A DNA stretch of 40,183 nt. It comes from Candidatus Komeilibacteria bacterium. GTDB lineage: Bacteria; Patescibacteriota; Patescibacteriia; UBA1558; UBA10009. Below are positions 1 to 7,864 of this stretch, piece after piece (position 1 is the first letter of the stretch; every line of letters starts with the position of its first letter). The notes below the pieces were generated by a model. The model did no database searches and had not been told where the DNA came from. It saw nothing but the letters and a program-made list of their open reading frames with translations. The stretch covers positions 1 through 40,183 of the forward strand of contig JAUYIT010000041.1 of the NCBI GenBank assembly GCA_030688315.1, given 5' to 3'. The position numbers and the translations under genes were made by a program.

Positions 1-1
1 C

Positions 2-3000
2 AATCCTGTGTTAACAGTAAGGCAAGGCGGAACAGGCAACATTCAAATTTGGAAAGACGGTAATAATGAAGTTGGCACATTTGCCGATGGCGGGTTATTC
101 GGGCTGGGCACCACCACTCCTAAATCACGTTTGTCCGTTTCTACTCTGGCTCAAGCCGCGCCTACCACTAAACTCTTTACCGTTGCTTCCACCACCGGCG
201 CTTCATTATTCCAAGTTAACGCCAACGGCCTAGTTGGCCTTGGCGATGCCACCCCTGATACCGCATTGGACATTCTTTCTTCCAGAGCAGTAAATACGCA
301 AATAACCATTACCAATACCAATGCTTCCGATTACGATACCCAAATCGGCTTCCAGGTAACAGAAGGCACTAACGTGTTTACCATGGGTGTTGATGACTCT
401 GACTCTGATAAATTTAAAATCTCAACCACCGGTTTGGGTACTAACGACAGATTGGTAATTGATTCTAGTGGCTTAGTCGGTATCGGTACTTCCACTCCTA
501 CTGCCCGCTTAGCAGTTTCCGCCGCCGCTCAAAGTTCAACTCCTTTATTTAGAGTTGCTTCCACCACCGGCGCGTTATTGTTCCAGGTAGCCGCCAAGGG
601 CGATCTTAAAATGGCTAACAACAAATGGTTTAAAACTATTGGCGCTTCCACTACTATTGCTAATAATGAAATTAACATTTTTAAGGCCTCTGCCAGCGAT
701 GAAGTAATTGGCGGAGCCAAAATGAAGTTTGATATTACCAAGGGCTTAATTGGCCAGTGGAGCATGGCGCAAACCGACCTTAAATCTTCCACCATTATGG
801 CCGACAAATCCGGTTTCCAGCATGATGGCACTATTTCCAATGGCGTTGGTTTTGTGACGGATCAAAAAGGCCAGGCCAACAGAGCTTATGATTTTAACGG
901 AGTTAATACTAAAATTGTCACCACCTTAACTTCCAACGCTGATTTCCTTAATGGCTTTACTATTAGTGTTTGGGTTAAGCTGAGGAACTTTGGAGGGGGT
1001 ATCAGCGACGAACGATTATTTGATAAATCTTCGGATGCCGACGCGAATAATGGATTTTACGCCAGAATACTTTCGAGTGGTAGAGTTGGGATTAATATTA
1101 ACGATGGGGTACTTATAACTTCTGCAAGTGGTGATATGGCTCTAAACCAATGGCAACATATTCTTACTACTGTCGCTAATGTTGGTGGCGAGGGTTATGT
1201 TACTCATTATATCAACGGTGTTCTGTCAGGCACACCTCAAGTAAGCAATACTTTATCGGAGATAACAACTGCCAACCCTCTAACTATCGGCAATCGTTCA
1301 ATGTCAATAGACAGGCCTGTTAACGGCGGGATTAGTGATGTCAGGATTTACAACCGTGTTTTAAGTGCTTCTGAAAGAGCTAGTTTATACGAACAATACA
1401 ACCCCGGTTTGGAAGTTAACACTTTAAATGTTACAGAAAATACCCAAGCTATTAGATTAGTTAACTTAAACGTTACTTCTGCCTTGGCTGCCGGTTCTTC
1501 CACTATCATGACTTTTGCTCATGATAACTCTGATCTTCTTACTCTATATGCCGAATCCAACGGAAGTGGCGGAGTGCAAAACCAAAGAGTTGGCATTGGC
1601 ACTACCACCCCAACCGCATTTTTGCACGCTCAAGCCAATACCACGGCTACGGCTTTGGCAGTACGGCAGGATTCAACAGGCGATATTTTGAATTTGTTTG
1701 ACGGCGCCAGTGAAATAATGTCGGTGATTGACGGGGGATTGGTTGGAATTGGAACTACGACGCCGGCTTCGCGCTTATCAGTTTCCACCCTTGCCCAAGC
1801 CGCCCCCACCACTAAATTATTTACCGTTGCCTCCACCACCGGCGCTAGTTTGTTTCAAGTTAACGCCAATGGACGGGTGGGTATAGGCGTTGCCTCTCCT
1901 TCCGCTAAATTGCATGTTGTTTCTACTACCGAACAAGCCAGATTGGCTTATAATTCCAGTAACTATCTTTCGGTTACCGTAAGTTCTGCCGGTAACGCCA
2001 CTTTGGCGGTAACCGGTACAACGCCCAAATATACTATTAGCGTAGGCGGTTCCACAGTTTGGAGCGCCAGTTCTACGGCCATTACCGCTAACGTGCCGGT
2101 TAATATGGGTAATATTGTTACAGCCCAGGATTTAGGCAGGCATACTTTGTATAATCAACCGGTTAGTTCCGCTTTAGCAATTGGCACTGCCGTTGGTCCA
2201 TCTTTCTCTATAGATAATAATGCCATTTTAACGGTTTACGCGGAATCCAACGGCTCTGGCGGAATTCAAAACTCCAGAGTTGGCGTTGGCACTAGCACTC
2301 CAAAATCAGTTTTATCGGTTTCCACGCTTTCTTCCGCTGCCGCCTCAACTAAATTATTTACCATTGCTTCCACTACTGGCCAGGCCTTGTTTCAAATTTT
2401 AGCTGGTGGCCAAATTATGGCTCCCAGAAGCGGTTTGTGCGTGGATAGCGACGGTACTTGTGTGGCTACCATCGGTACTATTAACGCTCCTACTATTACC
2501 ACCGCGGCTTCCGACGTAGCTGAAAAATATCCTTCCGTGGAAGAATTGGAAGCCGGTGATTTGGTTATGGCCGATATTAATAACGAAGGTTATGTGGTTA
2601 AAACTACCGGCGAATATGATAATAACGTTATCGGCGTTGTTTCTCAACAGCCCGGTATTATTTTGGGTGTTGAGGTTGAGGGTTATCCAATTGCTTTGGT
2701 TGGAAGAATTCCCACCAAAGTAACGGGCTTAAACGGCGTTATTAGGCCGGGCGATTCCTTAACCGTGGCTCCTGTGGCCGGTTATGCCATGAAATTAAAT
2801 GAAGGGGATACTAGTAAAGTGATTGGTACCGCCCTGGAATCATTTGACGGCGTTGGCGAGGTTACCGGTTTGATTTCCATGTTTATCAATCCCGATTACC
2901 GCAGCGCTTTTGCGTCTGCCGATTTTGGCAACATTACCGATGGGCAAATTGCCACTAATGCCGCTATTTCGGATCTTAAATTAGGCACCATTAGAACGGC

Positions 3001-6000
3001 CGGTAAAATCGCTTTAACCGCTTTGCCCGTGGAAATCGCTTTACTGCAAGGCGATACGCAAACTTTCCGTGGTAACTATATCTTTGGCGCGGACGCCAAC
3101 ACCGCGGATCTGGTGGTGTTTAACGCCAAGTTCGGTTCCGACATCAAGTTTGCCATTGACGGGCTATATAATATAGGAAGCGAAGAGGCGGCCGCGGCCA
3201 ACGTGTACACCAAACAATTGAATTCTTCCAAGATTGTGGTCGCCGCCGATTTGTCCGCCATGCAGGATTATAATATTGATGATTACGGTTTGTATTTGGC
3301 GGCATCATCGGGCAACGCGTTTTTTGGTGATAATATTATCGTAGGGGCAATTCATGAATTGCCCGTACAATTGCCGATATATCCGAATTTTGTGATGGAC
3401 GGCGGCGACCTGTTTGTCAATGATGATTTGGGCGTTGGCGGAGATCTGTATGTTGTCGGTGGAATCCGTGTGAGCGGAGCGATTGAATTTGCTAAAGAGG
3501 GAATTGCCCAAATGATGTCCATTGACGAAATTATTGCCAACGGGACCCCTCGCTCCGCTCGGGGTGGCGATGTGGTTGTCGTAAATGCATCAGGCACCTC
3601 ACAGGCCATCATTTCTAATCAAGCTAACTCTTTCGCCATATTGGGTGTCGTAGGCACATCTTCCGGGGCCGTTTTCGGCGCCAATGCAAATGACGGCGAT
3701 TGTGAAAACGCCGTAGAGACGCGCAATTGCGCGTCTCTACCGGTGGTCGTATCCGGTGTCGCGGTTGTCAAGGTTTCCGCCGAAAACGGCCCCATCCATA
3801 AAGGTGATAAATTGACGACATCGGAAACCGCGGGTTACGCCATGTTGGCCACCCGTCCGGGCGCTGGTTTATTAGGTATGGCTTTGGAAGAATTGGCCGA
3901 AGGTCAAAGCCAAATTAGGGTGTTGGTTGATTTGGGAACCTACTACGCGCCTGTGGCCAAAGTTATTACCGTGGCTTCTTCCGGCGCTGACTATAGAACA
4001 ATTACCCGAGCTTTGGATTCTATCAGCGATAATTCCGCCCAGAACCGCTACATCATCAAAGTCGGCCCCGGTTTATATGAGGAACAATTTGAAATGAAAG
4101 ATTATGTTGATGTTGTTGGCGAGGGCAACAATTTGGTTACCATTCAAAGCGACGAATCGCCGGTTGTTATCGCTTCGTCCGTCAGCCGTTTGGAAGGCGT
4201 AACCGTTAAATCGGTTTCCGTTGACGATGAGCCGGTTTTGGTCAGCATCAGCGCTGGCAGTCCGGTTCTACAAAACTTGAATTTTGAAGCCGCTTCCGCC
4301 AATCAAGCCGTTGGTATCAATATCACAGGTGAACCTGTTCAGGTTTCGCTCAACAAATTGGATTTTGACAGCAATTATTCCCAGGCCATCGTTAACTTGG
4401 CTTCAACCACCGTATCCATTATGCATTCTGATCTTTCGGCCATTAACGGCACGGCTATGGTGGCCGGGAACGGTGTTATTAAATCCTACTTTAACAATTA
4501 CGATGGCATTTTTGGCGATATCGCGGTTGCCGCTGGTGTCCGCTTTGAATCAGTTAGCGATCAATATGCTCAAGTTAGTAACGCCGGTATCTTCCTGGAT
4601 AAAACCAACCAGGGTAAAGTTGATAGCGACTACATTGACTATGGTTGGTTAGTGGAAGAAACCACTGGTCAGGCCTTAAACATTAAAGTTTCCGCTGGCG
4701 AAGGTTATATCAACGGCGTTAAAGTTAATACTGCTGAAGTTAATGATATTGCCGTGTCAGCTTCTTCAACCACTTATCTCCTTATGACTGATCAAGGCGA
4801 AGTAACCGCCACCTCTACTGCCTTAATAAGCCAGCCTAGCATCCTGATCGCCACAGTCCAGACCGATTTGAACGCCATTACTAACATTATTAATGAGCGT
4901 TCCAATGAAATTACCGTGGCCAAACAAGGCGGACAGTACAGAACCATTTCCGGCGCTTTAGATAGCATTGTTTCGGCTTCAGAAAACAATCATTGGACCA
5001 TTAAAGTTGAACCCGGCATTTACAATGAACAGGTTGAATTAAAGCCATACGTGGATATTATTGGCGCCGGCCGGGACAATACCACTATTATGGCGATTAA
5101 TAAACCGGCAATAATTTCCGATGTACGGGCGCAAAATTTTGCGCCCCTACCGGCCGGCGCCACCTCAACACCGGCAATAGGTGATTCCAAGATTTCTAAT
5201 GTTAAATTGTCGCTGGCCGGCGATACCAGGGGCCAGGCCGTGGTTGATCTTGCCGATCTTAATCTGACTTTGGAAGACGTTAACATTGCCTGGTCCGGCA
5301 ATGAAGGCGTTAACGGCACGGCCGTTGCTATTAATGGCGCGGGTAACGTAACCGTCAACCGTTTGAATGCCTTGGGCGTGGCTTACGGCTTAACATCAAA
5401 TGTCATCAATGACGGTTCGGCTACCTCAACCGTTGCCATTTCGTATTCCAATATTTCAACGACCGTGGCGGATATTAGAACGGTGTGTATTGACGCCGCT
5501 ACCGGCCAGGAATGCGATGACAATACTGTACGGGCGCAAAATTTTGCGCCCCTACCGGCACATATTATTTCCTCGTACAATACTTTGGCCGGTAGCGGCA
5601 CTAACTTTGACATTGCTGAAGGCACAATTATTTCTTCCGCCCACGATACCTATCTTAAATATCAAGGCGAAGGCGAATTTAGGCAGAATGATTACTTTAG
5701 AAATAACAGCAACACGGCCGCTTCCTTATTCAATATCCAAAACGCCGGTTTTAACTTATTCAACGTTACCGCTTCCGGCACTATTGCCATTAACCCGCAG
5801 AATACCACAGGGGATAGCGTGATGATTACTTCGGCCACTGCTTCTTCTACCCTAACCGTTATCAATAGCGGCGCCGGCACGGCCTTGCGCGTGGTCGGTA
5901 ATATGATTTTGACCTCGGCTACATCCGGTATTCCGGTGGTGTTATCGTCCGCCGGCGCCGAACTTAATGTTGGTGCTCCCGGCGACACCATCAACTTAAA

Positions 6001-6385
6001 CGTTGACGGCGTGGTTTACAATTTCAAAGAAAACGTCCGCCGCGACACTATGTCGGCCTACCTGTCCGCTCCTGTTAGCGGTGATAAGGTTTGGGGCGAT
6101 GGCAACAATTCGTGGAGCCCGGCCGAAAACATTACCATTTTGGGCGCCAAAATGCAGTATGCCTGCGCCGAAGAGGGTACTCTTCAATTGGTTCTTAAAG
6201 ATAAAACCGGTAATACCATTGCCAACCTCAACGGCTTCTCTTGCGGCGGGTTCTACAAGGTTGAAGAAAACGATTTGGAATACCACCTAACACCCGATGA
6301 CGGCATGTACGTTGATGTTGTTTCCTCCACCGAAGGCGTAACCAATGTAACCATAACCATAGAGTTTGTTTATGATAACCGCTAG
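2..6385 (+). CDS. Giant surface-fibre protein, 5'-truncated by the window
   Basis: The frame is open from the first bases, so the start lies upstream; 2128 codons including the stop are visible. Modules in order: short repeats with the motif VGIGTTTP followed by LSVST and LFTVASTTG (about nt 74-610, 1585-1890, 2270-2410); a LamG/concanavalin-like domain (about 734-1405, ending in the typical SDVRIYNR motif); two related beta-rich segments (about 2512-2890, starting DVAEKYP, and 3565-3950) that look like the capping or self-processing domains of fibre proteins, a weak similarity; and two pectin-lyase-like beta-helices (about 3961-4400 and 4906-5400), each starting ITVA and containing a YRTI motif. 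Composition is rich in Ala, Thr, Ser and Asn with few Cys, as expected for an extracellular stalk. No anchor is visible. Several palindromic DNA elements lie inside it in frame. Function inferred: cell-surface adhesion or host contact. Confidence 0.85.
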   Translation, partial: NPVLTVRQGGTGNIQIWKDGNNEVGTFADGGLFGLGTTTPKSRLSVSTLAQAAPTTKLFTVASTTGASLFQVNANGLVGLGDATPDTALDILSSRAVNTQITITNTNASDYDTQIGFQVTEGTNVFTMGVDDSDSDKFKISTTGLGTNDRLVIDSSGLVGIGTSTPTARLAVSAAAQSSTPLFRVASTTGALLFQVAAKGDLKMANNKWFKTIGASTTIANNEINIFKASASDEVIGGAKMKFDITKGLIGQWSMAQTDLKSSTIMADKSGFQHDGTISNGVGFVTDQKGQANRAYDFNGVNTKIVTTLTSNADFLNGFTISVWVKLRNFGGGISDERLFDKSSDADANNGFYARILSSGRVGININDGVLITSASGDMALNQWQHILTTVANVGGEGYVTHYINGVLSGTPQVSNTLSEITTANPLTIGNRSMSIDRPVNGGISDVRIYNRVLSASERASLYEQYNPGLEVNTLNVTENTQAIRLVNLNVTSALAAGSSTIMTFAHDNSDLLTLYAESNGSGGVQNQRVGIGTTTPTAFLHAQANTTATALAVRQDSTGDILNLFDGASEIMSVIDGGLVGIGTTTPASRLSVSTLAQAAPTTKLFTVASTTGASLFQVNANGRVGIGVASPSAKLHVVSTTEQARLAYNSSNYLSVTVSSAGNATLAVTGTTPKYTISVGGSTVWSASSTAITANVPVNMGNIVTAQDLGRHTLYNQPVSSALAIGTAVGPSFSIDNNAILTVYAESNGSGGIQNSRVGVGTSTPKSVLSVSTLSSAAASTKLFTIASTTGQALFQILAGGQIMAPRSGLCVDSDGTCVATIGTINAPTITTAASDVAEKYPSVEELEAGDLVMADINNEGYVVKTTGEYDNNVIGVVSQQPGIILGVEVEGYPIALVGRIPTKVTGLNGVIRPGDSLTVAPVAGYAMKLNEGDTSKVIGTALESFDGVGEVTGLISMFINPDYRSAFASADFGNITDGQIATNAAISDLKLGTIRTAGKIALTALPVEIALLQGDTQTFRGNYIFGADANTADLVVFNAKFGSDIKFAIDGLYNIGSEEAAAANVYTKQLNSSKIVVAADLSAMQDYNIDDYGLYLAASSGNAFFGDNIIVGAIHELPVQLPIYPNFVMDGGDLFVNDDLGVGGDLYVVGGIRVSGAIEFAKEGIAQMMSIDEIIANGTPRSARGGDVVVVNASGTSQAIISNQANSFAILGVVGTSSGAVFGANANDGDCENAVETRNCASLPVVVSGVAVVKVSAENGPIHKGDKLTTSETAGYAMLATRPGAGLLGMALEELAEGQSQIRVLVDLGTYYAPVAKVITVASSGADYRTITRALDSISDNSAQNRYIIKVGPGLYEEQFEMKDYVDVVGEGNNLVTIQSDESPVVIASSVSRLEGVTVKSVSVDDEPVLVSISAGSPVLQNLNFEAASANQAVGINITGEPVQVSLNKLDFDSNYSQAIVNLASTTVSIMHSDLSAINGTAMVAGNGVIKSYFNNYDGIFGDIAVAAGVRFESVSDQYAQVSNAGIFLDKTNQGKVDSDYIDYGWLVEETTGQALNIKVSAGEGYINGVKVNTAEVNDIAVSASSTTYLLMTDQGEVTATSTALISQPSILIATVQTDLNAITNIINERSNEITVAKQGGQYRTISGALDSIVSASENNHWTIKVEPGIYNEQVELKPYVDIIGAGRDNTTIMAINKPAIISDVRAQNFAPLPAGATSTPAIGDSKISNVKLSLAGDTRGQAVVDLADLNLTLEDVNIAWSGNEGVNGTAVAINGAGNVTVNRLNALGVAYGLTSNVINDGSATSTVAISYSNISTTVADIRTVCIDAATGQECDDNTVRAQNFAPLPAHIISSYNTLAGSGTNFDIAEGTIISSAHDTYLKYQGEGEFRQNDYFRNNSNTAASLFNIQNAGFNLFNVTASGTIAINPQNTTGDSVMITSATASSTLTVINSGAGTALRVVGNMILTSATSGIPVVLSSAGAELNVGAPGDTINLNVDGVVYNFKENVRRDTMSAYLSAPVSGDKVWGDGNNSWSPAENITILGAKMQYACAEEGTLQLVLKDKTGNTIANLNGFSCGGFYKVEENDLEYHLTPDDGMYVDVVSSTEGVTNVTITIEFVYDNR
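734..1405 (+). other. LamG-like domain within the surface protein
   Basis: This stretch encodes the same domain type that is present three times in the gene at 7865-10042. Shared landmarks are GLIGQWSMAQ (GLIAHWSLAQ there), ADQ/TDQ-x-G followed by AYDFNG, FTISVWVK, VTHYINGV, PLTIGNRS and SDVRIYNRVLS. The similarity suggests duplication or exchange of a LamG cassette between two surface genes about 6 kb apart. Confidence 0.8.
3341..3368. repeat. 28-bp palindromic element inside coding sequence
   Basis: Near-perfect palindrome starting GTAGGGGCAATTCA and ending TGAATTGCCCGTAC. It begins at codon position 1 of the surface gene and is read as VGAIHELPV. Same family as 3713, 5123 and 5528. Confidence 0.85.
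3545..3565. repeat. GC-rich inverted repeat inside coding sequence
   Basis: Inverted repeat with arms ACCCC and GGGGT around a CGCTCCGCTCG core, read in frame as TPRSARGG. The core resembles the CGCTCGCTACGCTCG core of the intergenic repeats at 34611 and 39908. Confidence 0.6.
3713..3740. repeat. 28-bp perfect palindromic element inside coding sequence
   Basis: Perfect palindrome with arms GTAGAGACGCGCAA and TTGCGCGTCTCTAC. It begins at codon position 1 and is read as VETRNCASL. The tgt palindrome at 22585 has the same outer sequence and the same phase, reading LETHNHVSL. Confidence 0.9.
5123..5150. repeat. 28-bp palindromic element inside coding sequence, copy 1
   Basis: Palindrome starting GTACGGGCGCAAAA and ending TTTTGCGCCCCTAC. 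It begins at codon position 1 and is read as VRAQNFAPL. An identical copy lies at 5528-5555. Confidence 0.9.
5528..5555. repeat. 28-bp palindromic element inside coding sequence, copy 2
   Basis: Identical over all 28 bases to 5123-5150 and in the same codon phase. The flanking protein context is different, so it is not part of a longer duplication. Confidence 0.9.
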
Positions 6386-6410
6386 CTTATGGTATTAACT
6401 TTATAAAGTT

Positions 6411-6439
6411 TTGACTTTTTTCTTTATTTAATCTAGTAT
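6411..6439 (+). promoter_or_regulatory. Promoter of the AAA+/DUF4143 ATPase gene
   Basis: TTGACT (6411-6416), a 17-nt spacer, then TAGTAT (6434-6439). The predicted transcript start near 6446 falls inside the inverted repeat at 6442-6471. Confidence 0.65.
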
Positions 6440-6441
6440 AT

Positions 6442-6471
6442 ATGTTATAAAATAATAACATTTTATAACAT
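6442..6471. promoter_or_regulatory. Operator-like perfect inverted repeat at the ATPase start codon
   Basis: Arms ATGTTATAAAAT (6442-6453) and ATTTTATAACAT (6460-6471) are perfect 12-bp complements around AATAAC. The right arm ends directly before the ATG at 6472. It could be a repressor site over the transcription start, or an RNA stem that hides the start codon. Confidence 0.6.
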
Positions 6472-7800
6472 ATGCTAAATATAATGGATAAAAATGAAAT
6501 AATAAAAATACTCAATGATTGGAACTTTTGGTCCAAGGATTTAAGCGTGGGCGTGTTTAGAGGCCTTTATTTGTGGGAGTTGGAAAAAATGATGCCCAGC
6601 GAACAAATCAAGGTTATTACCGGCGCCAGGCGTAGCGGTAAATCCTATATCATGAGACAGTTGGCCAAATGGCTGATGGAACAACAAGGCGTGAACAGAA
6701 AAAATATTTTGTTTGTTAATTTTGAGGACCCAAGATTTACGGCTTTAAGCGTTCAGCTGCTGCAACAGGCGTTTGATGTTTATTTAGAGCAACAACAGCC
6801 ACGAGGGAAAATATATGTTTTTTTGGATGAGGTGCAGGAAATTCCCGCTTGGGAAAAATGGGTCAGAACCGCGCAGGAATTAAATAAGGCCAATTTGGTT
6901 ATTTCCGGTTCTAACGCCAGGCTGTTAAGCGGCGAATTGGCCACCACGCTGACCGGCCGGCATTTGGCACTAACTGTTTTGCCCCTGTCTTTTAAAGAAT
7001 TTTTGGATTTTAAGGGTTTGACCGTTAATAATAAAAAAGATTTACTAAACAATGAGATAAAATTAAAATCGTTTTTAGCGGAATTTTCCCAATTCGGCTC
7101 TTTTCCTTTGGTGGTTTTAGGAGCGGAAAAAGACAGGATTTTACTTTCATATTTTGACGATTTGGTCAGCAAGGATTTAATCAAGCGCTATAAAATCAGA
7201 AAAACAGAAGAGATAAAAGGTCTGGTTAAATTTTATTTAAGCAATATATCTTCCTCCATTACTTTTTCTTCAGCCGGTAAATTTCTTAATTTATCCGCCC
7301 AGTCGGTAGAAAGATTTTCCGCCTATTTGGAGGCCTCATACCTGCTTTTTTTTCTGAAGCGGTTTTCATTTAAGATTAGGGAAGTGGAAAAAAGCCCCAG
7401 AAAAGTATATGCCATTGATGTCGGGCTGGCTAAAGCCGTTGGTTCGCAGTTTAGTGAAAATTTAGGCAGAACGGCGGAAAATTTGGTTTTTTTGGAGCTT
7501 AAAAGGCGGGCCTTTTTTAATCCTCGTTTAGAAATATATTATTGGAAAAATTTGGCCCAAGAGGAAGTTGATTTTGTGGTTAAAGAGGGAGTTGCGGTTA
7601 AAGAATTGATTCAGGTGTGCTGGGATCTGGGAAATTTAAAAACCAAACAGCGGGAAACCAAAGCGCTGTTAAAGGCCTTAACCGCGTTTAAGCTAAACAG
7701 AGGATTGATTATCACCGAAGATTATGAGGGCGAAGAAAAATTCGGCAATAAAAAAATTCGTTATGTAACTCTGCGTCAGTGGCTGTTGGACTTATGCTAA
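6472..7800 (+). CDS. AAA+ ATPase with DUF4143 C-terminal domain
   Basis: A 442-aa member of the AAA_14/DUF4143 family. The sequence shows Walker A (GARRSGKS, residues 51-58), Walker B in YVFLDEVQEI (about 118), a sensor-like ISGSNARLL, and GRHLALTVLPLSFKEF. The C-terminal half has the ENLVFLELKRR ... YYWKN ... EVDFVV pattern of the DUF4143 PD-(D/E)xK-like fold. Family members are common accessory genes whose biochemical role is poorly known; links to toxin-antitoxin or defence islands are often suggested. It lies between two surface-protein genes and shortly before two AbiE modules. Its promoter carries an operator-like palindrome, which points to autoregulation. An alternative start at 6484 would drop four residues. 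Family assignment is firm; biological role is unknown. Confidence 0.9.
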   Translation: MLNIMDKNEIIKILNDWNFWSKDLSVGVFRGLYLWELEKMMPSEQIKVITGARRSGKSYIMRQLAKWLMEQQGVNRKNILFVNFEDPRFTALSVQLLQQAFDVYLEQQQPRGKIYVFLDEVQEIPAWEKWVRTAQELNKANLVISGSNARLLSGELATTLTGRHLALTVLPLSFKEFLDFKGLTVNNKKDLLNNEIKLKSFLAEFSQFGSFPLVVLGAEKDRILLSYFDDLVSKDLIKRYKIRKTEEIKGLVKFYLSNISSSITFSSAGKFLNLSAQSVERFSAYLEASYLLFFLKRFSFKIREVEKSPRKVYAIDVGLAKAVGSQFSENLGRTAENLVFLELKRRAFFNPRLEIYYWKNLAQEEVDFVVKEGVAVKELIQVCWDLGNLKTKQRETKALLKALTAFKLNRGLIITEDYEGEEKFGNKKIRYVTLRQWLLDLC

Positions 7801-7864
7801 ATTAGAGGAATAAGTTTATATATAAATGATTTATGCCAAACGTCATCAATTTATCCGCTAAAAC

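Noticed and set aside
5400..5822. Plus-strand open frame overlapping the surface gene in another frame
   Set aside because: Low-complexity product without domain; the main frame has clear repeats and beta-helix motifs.
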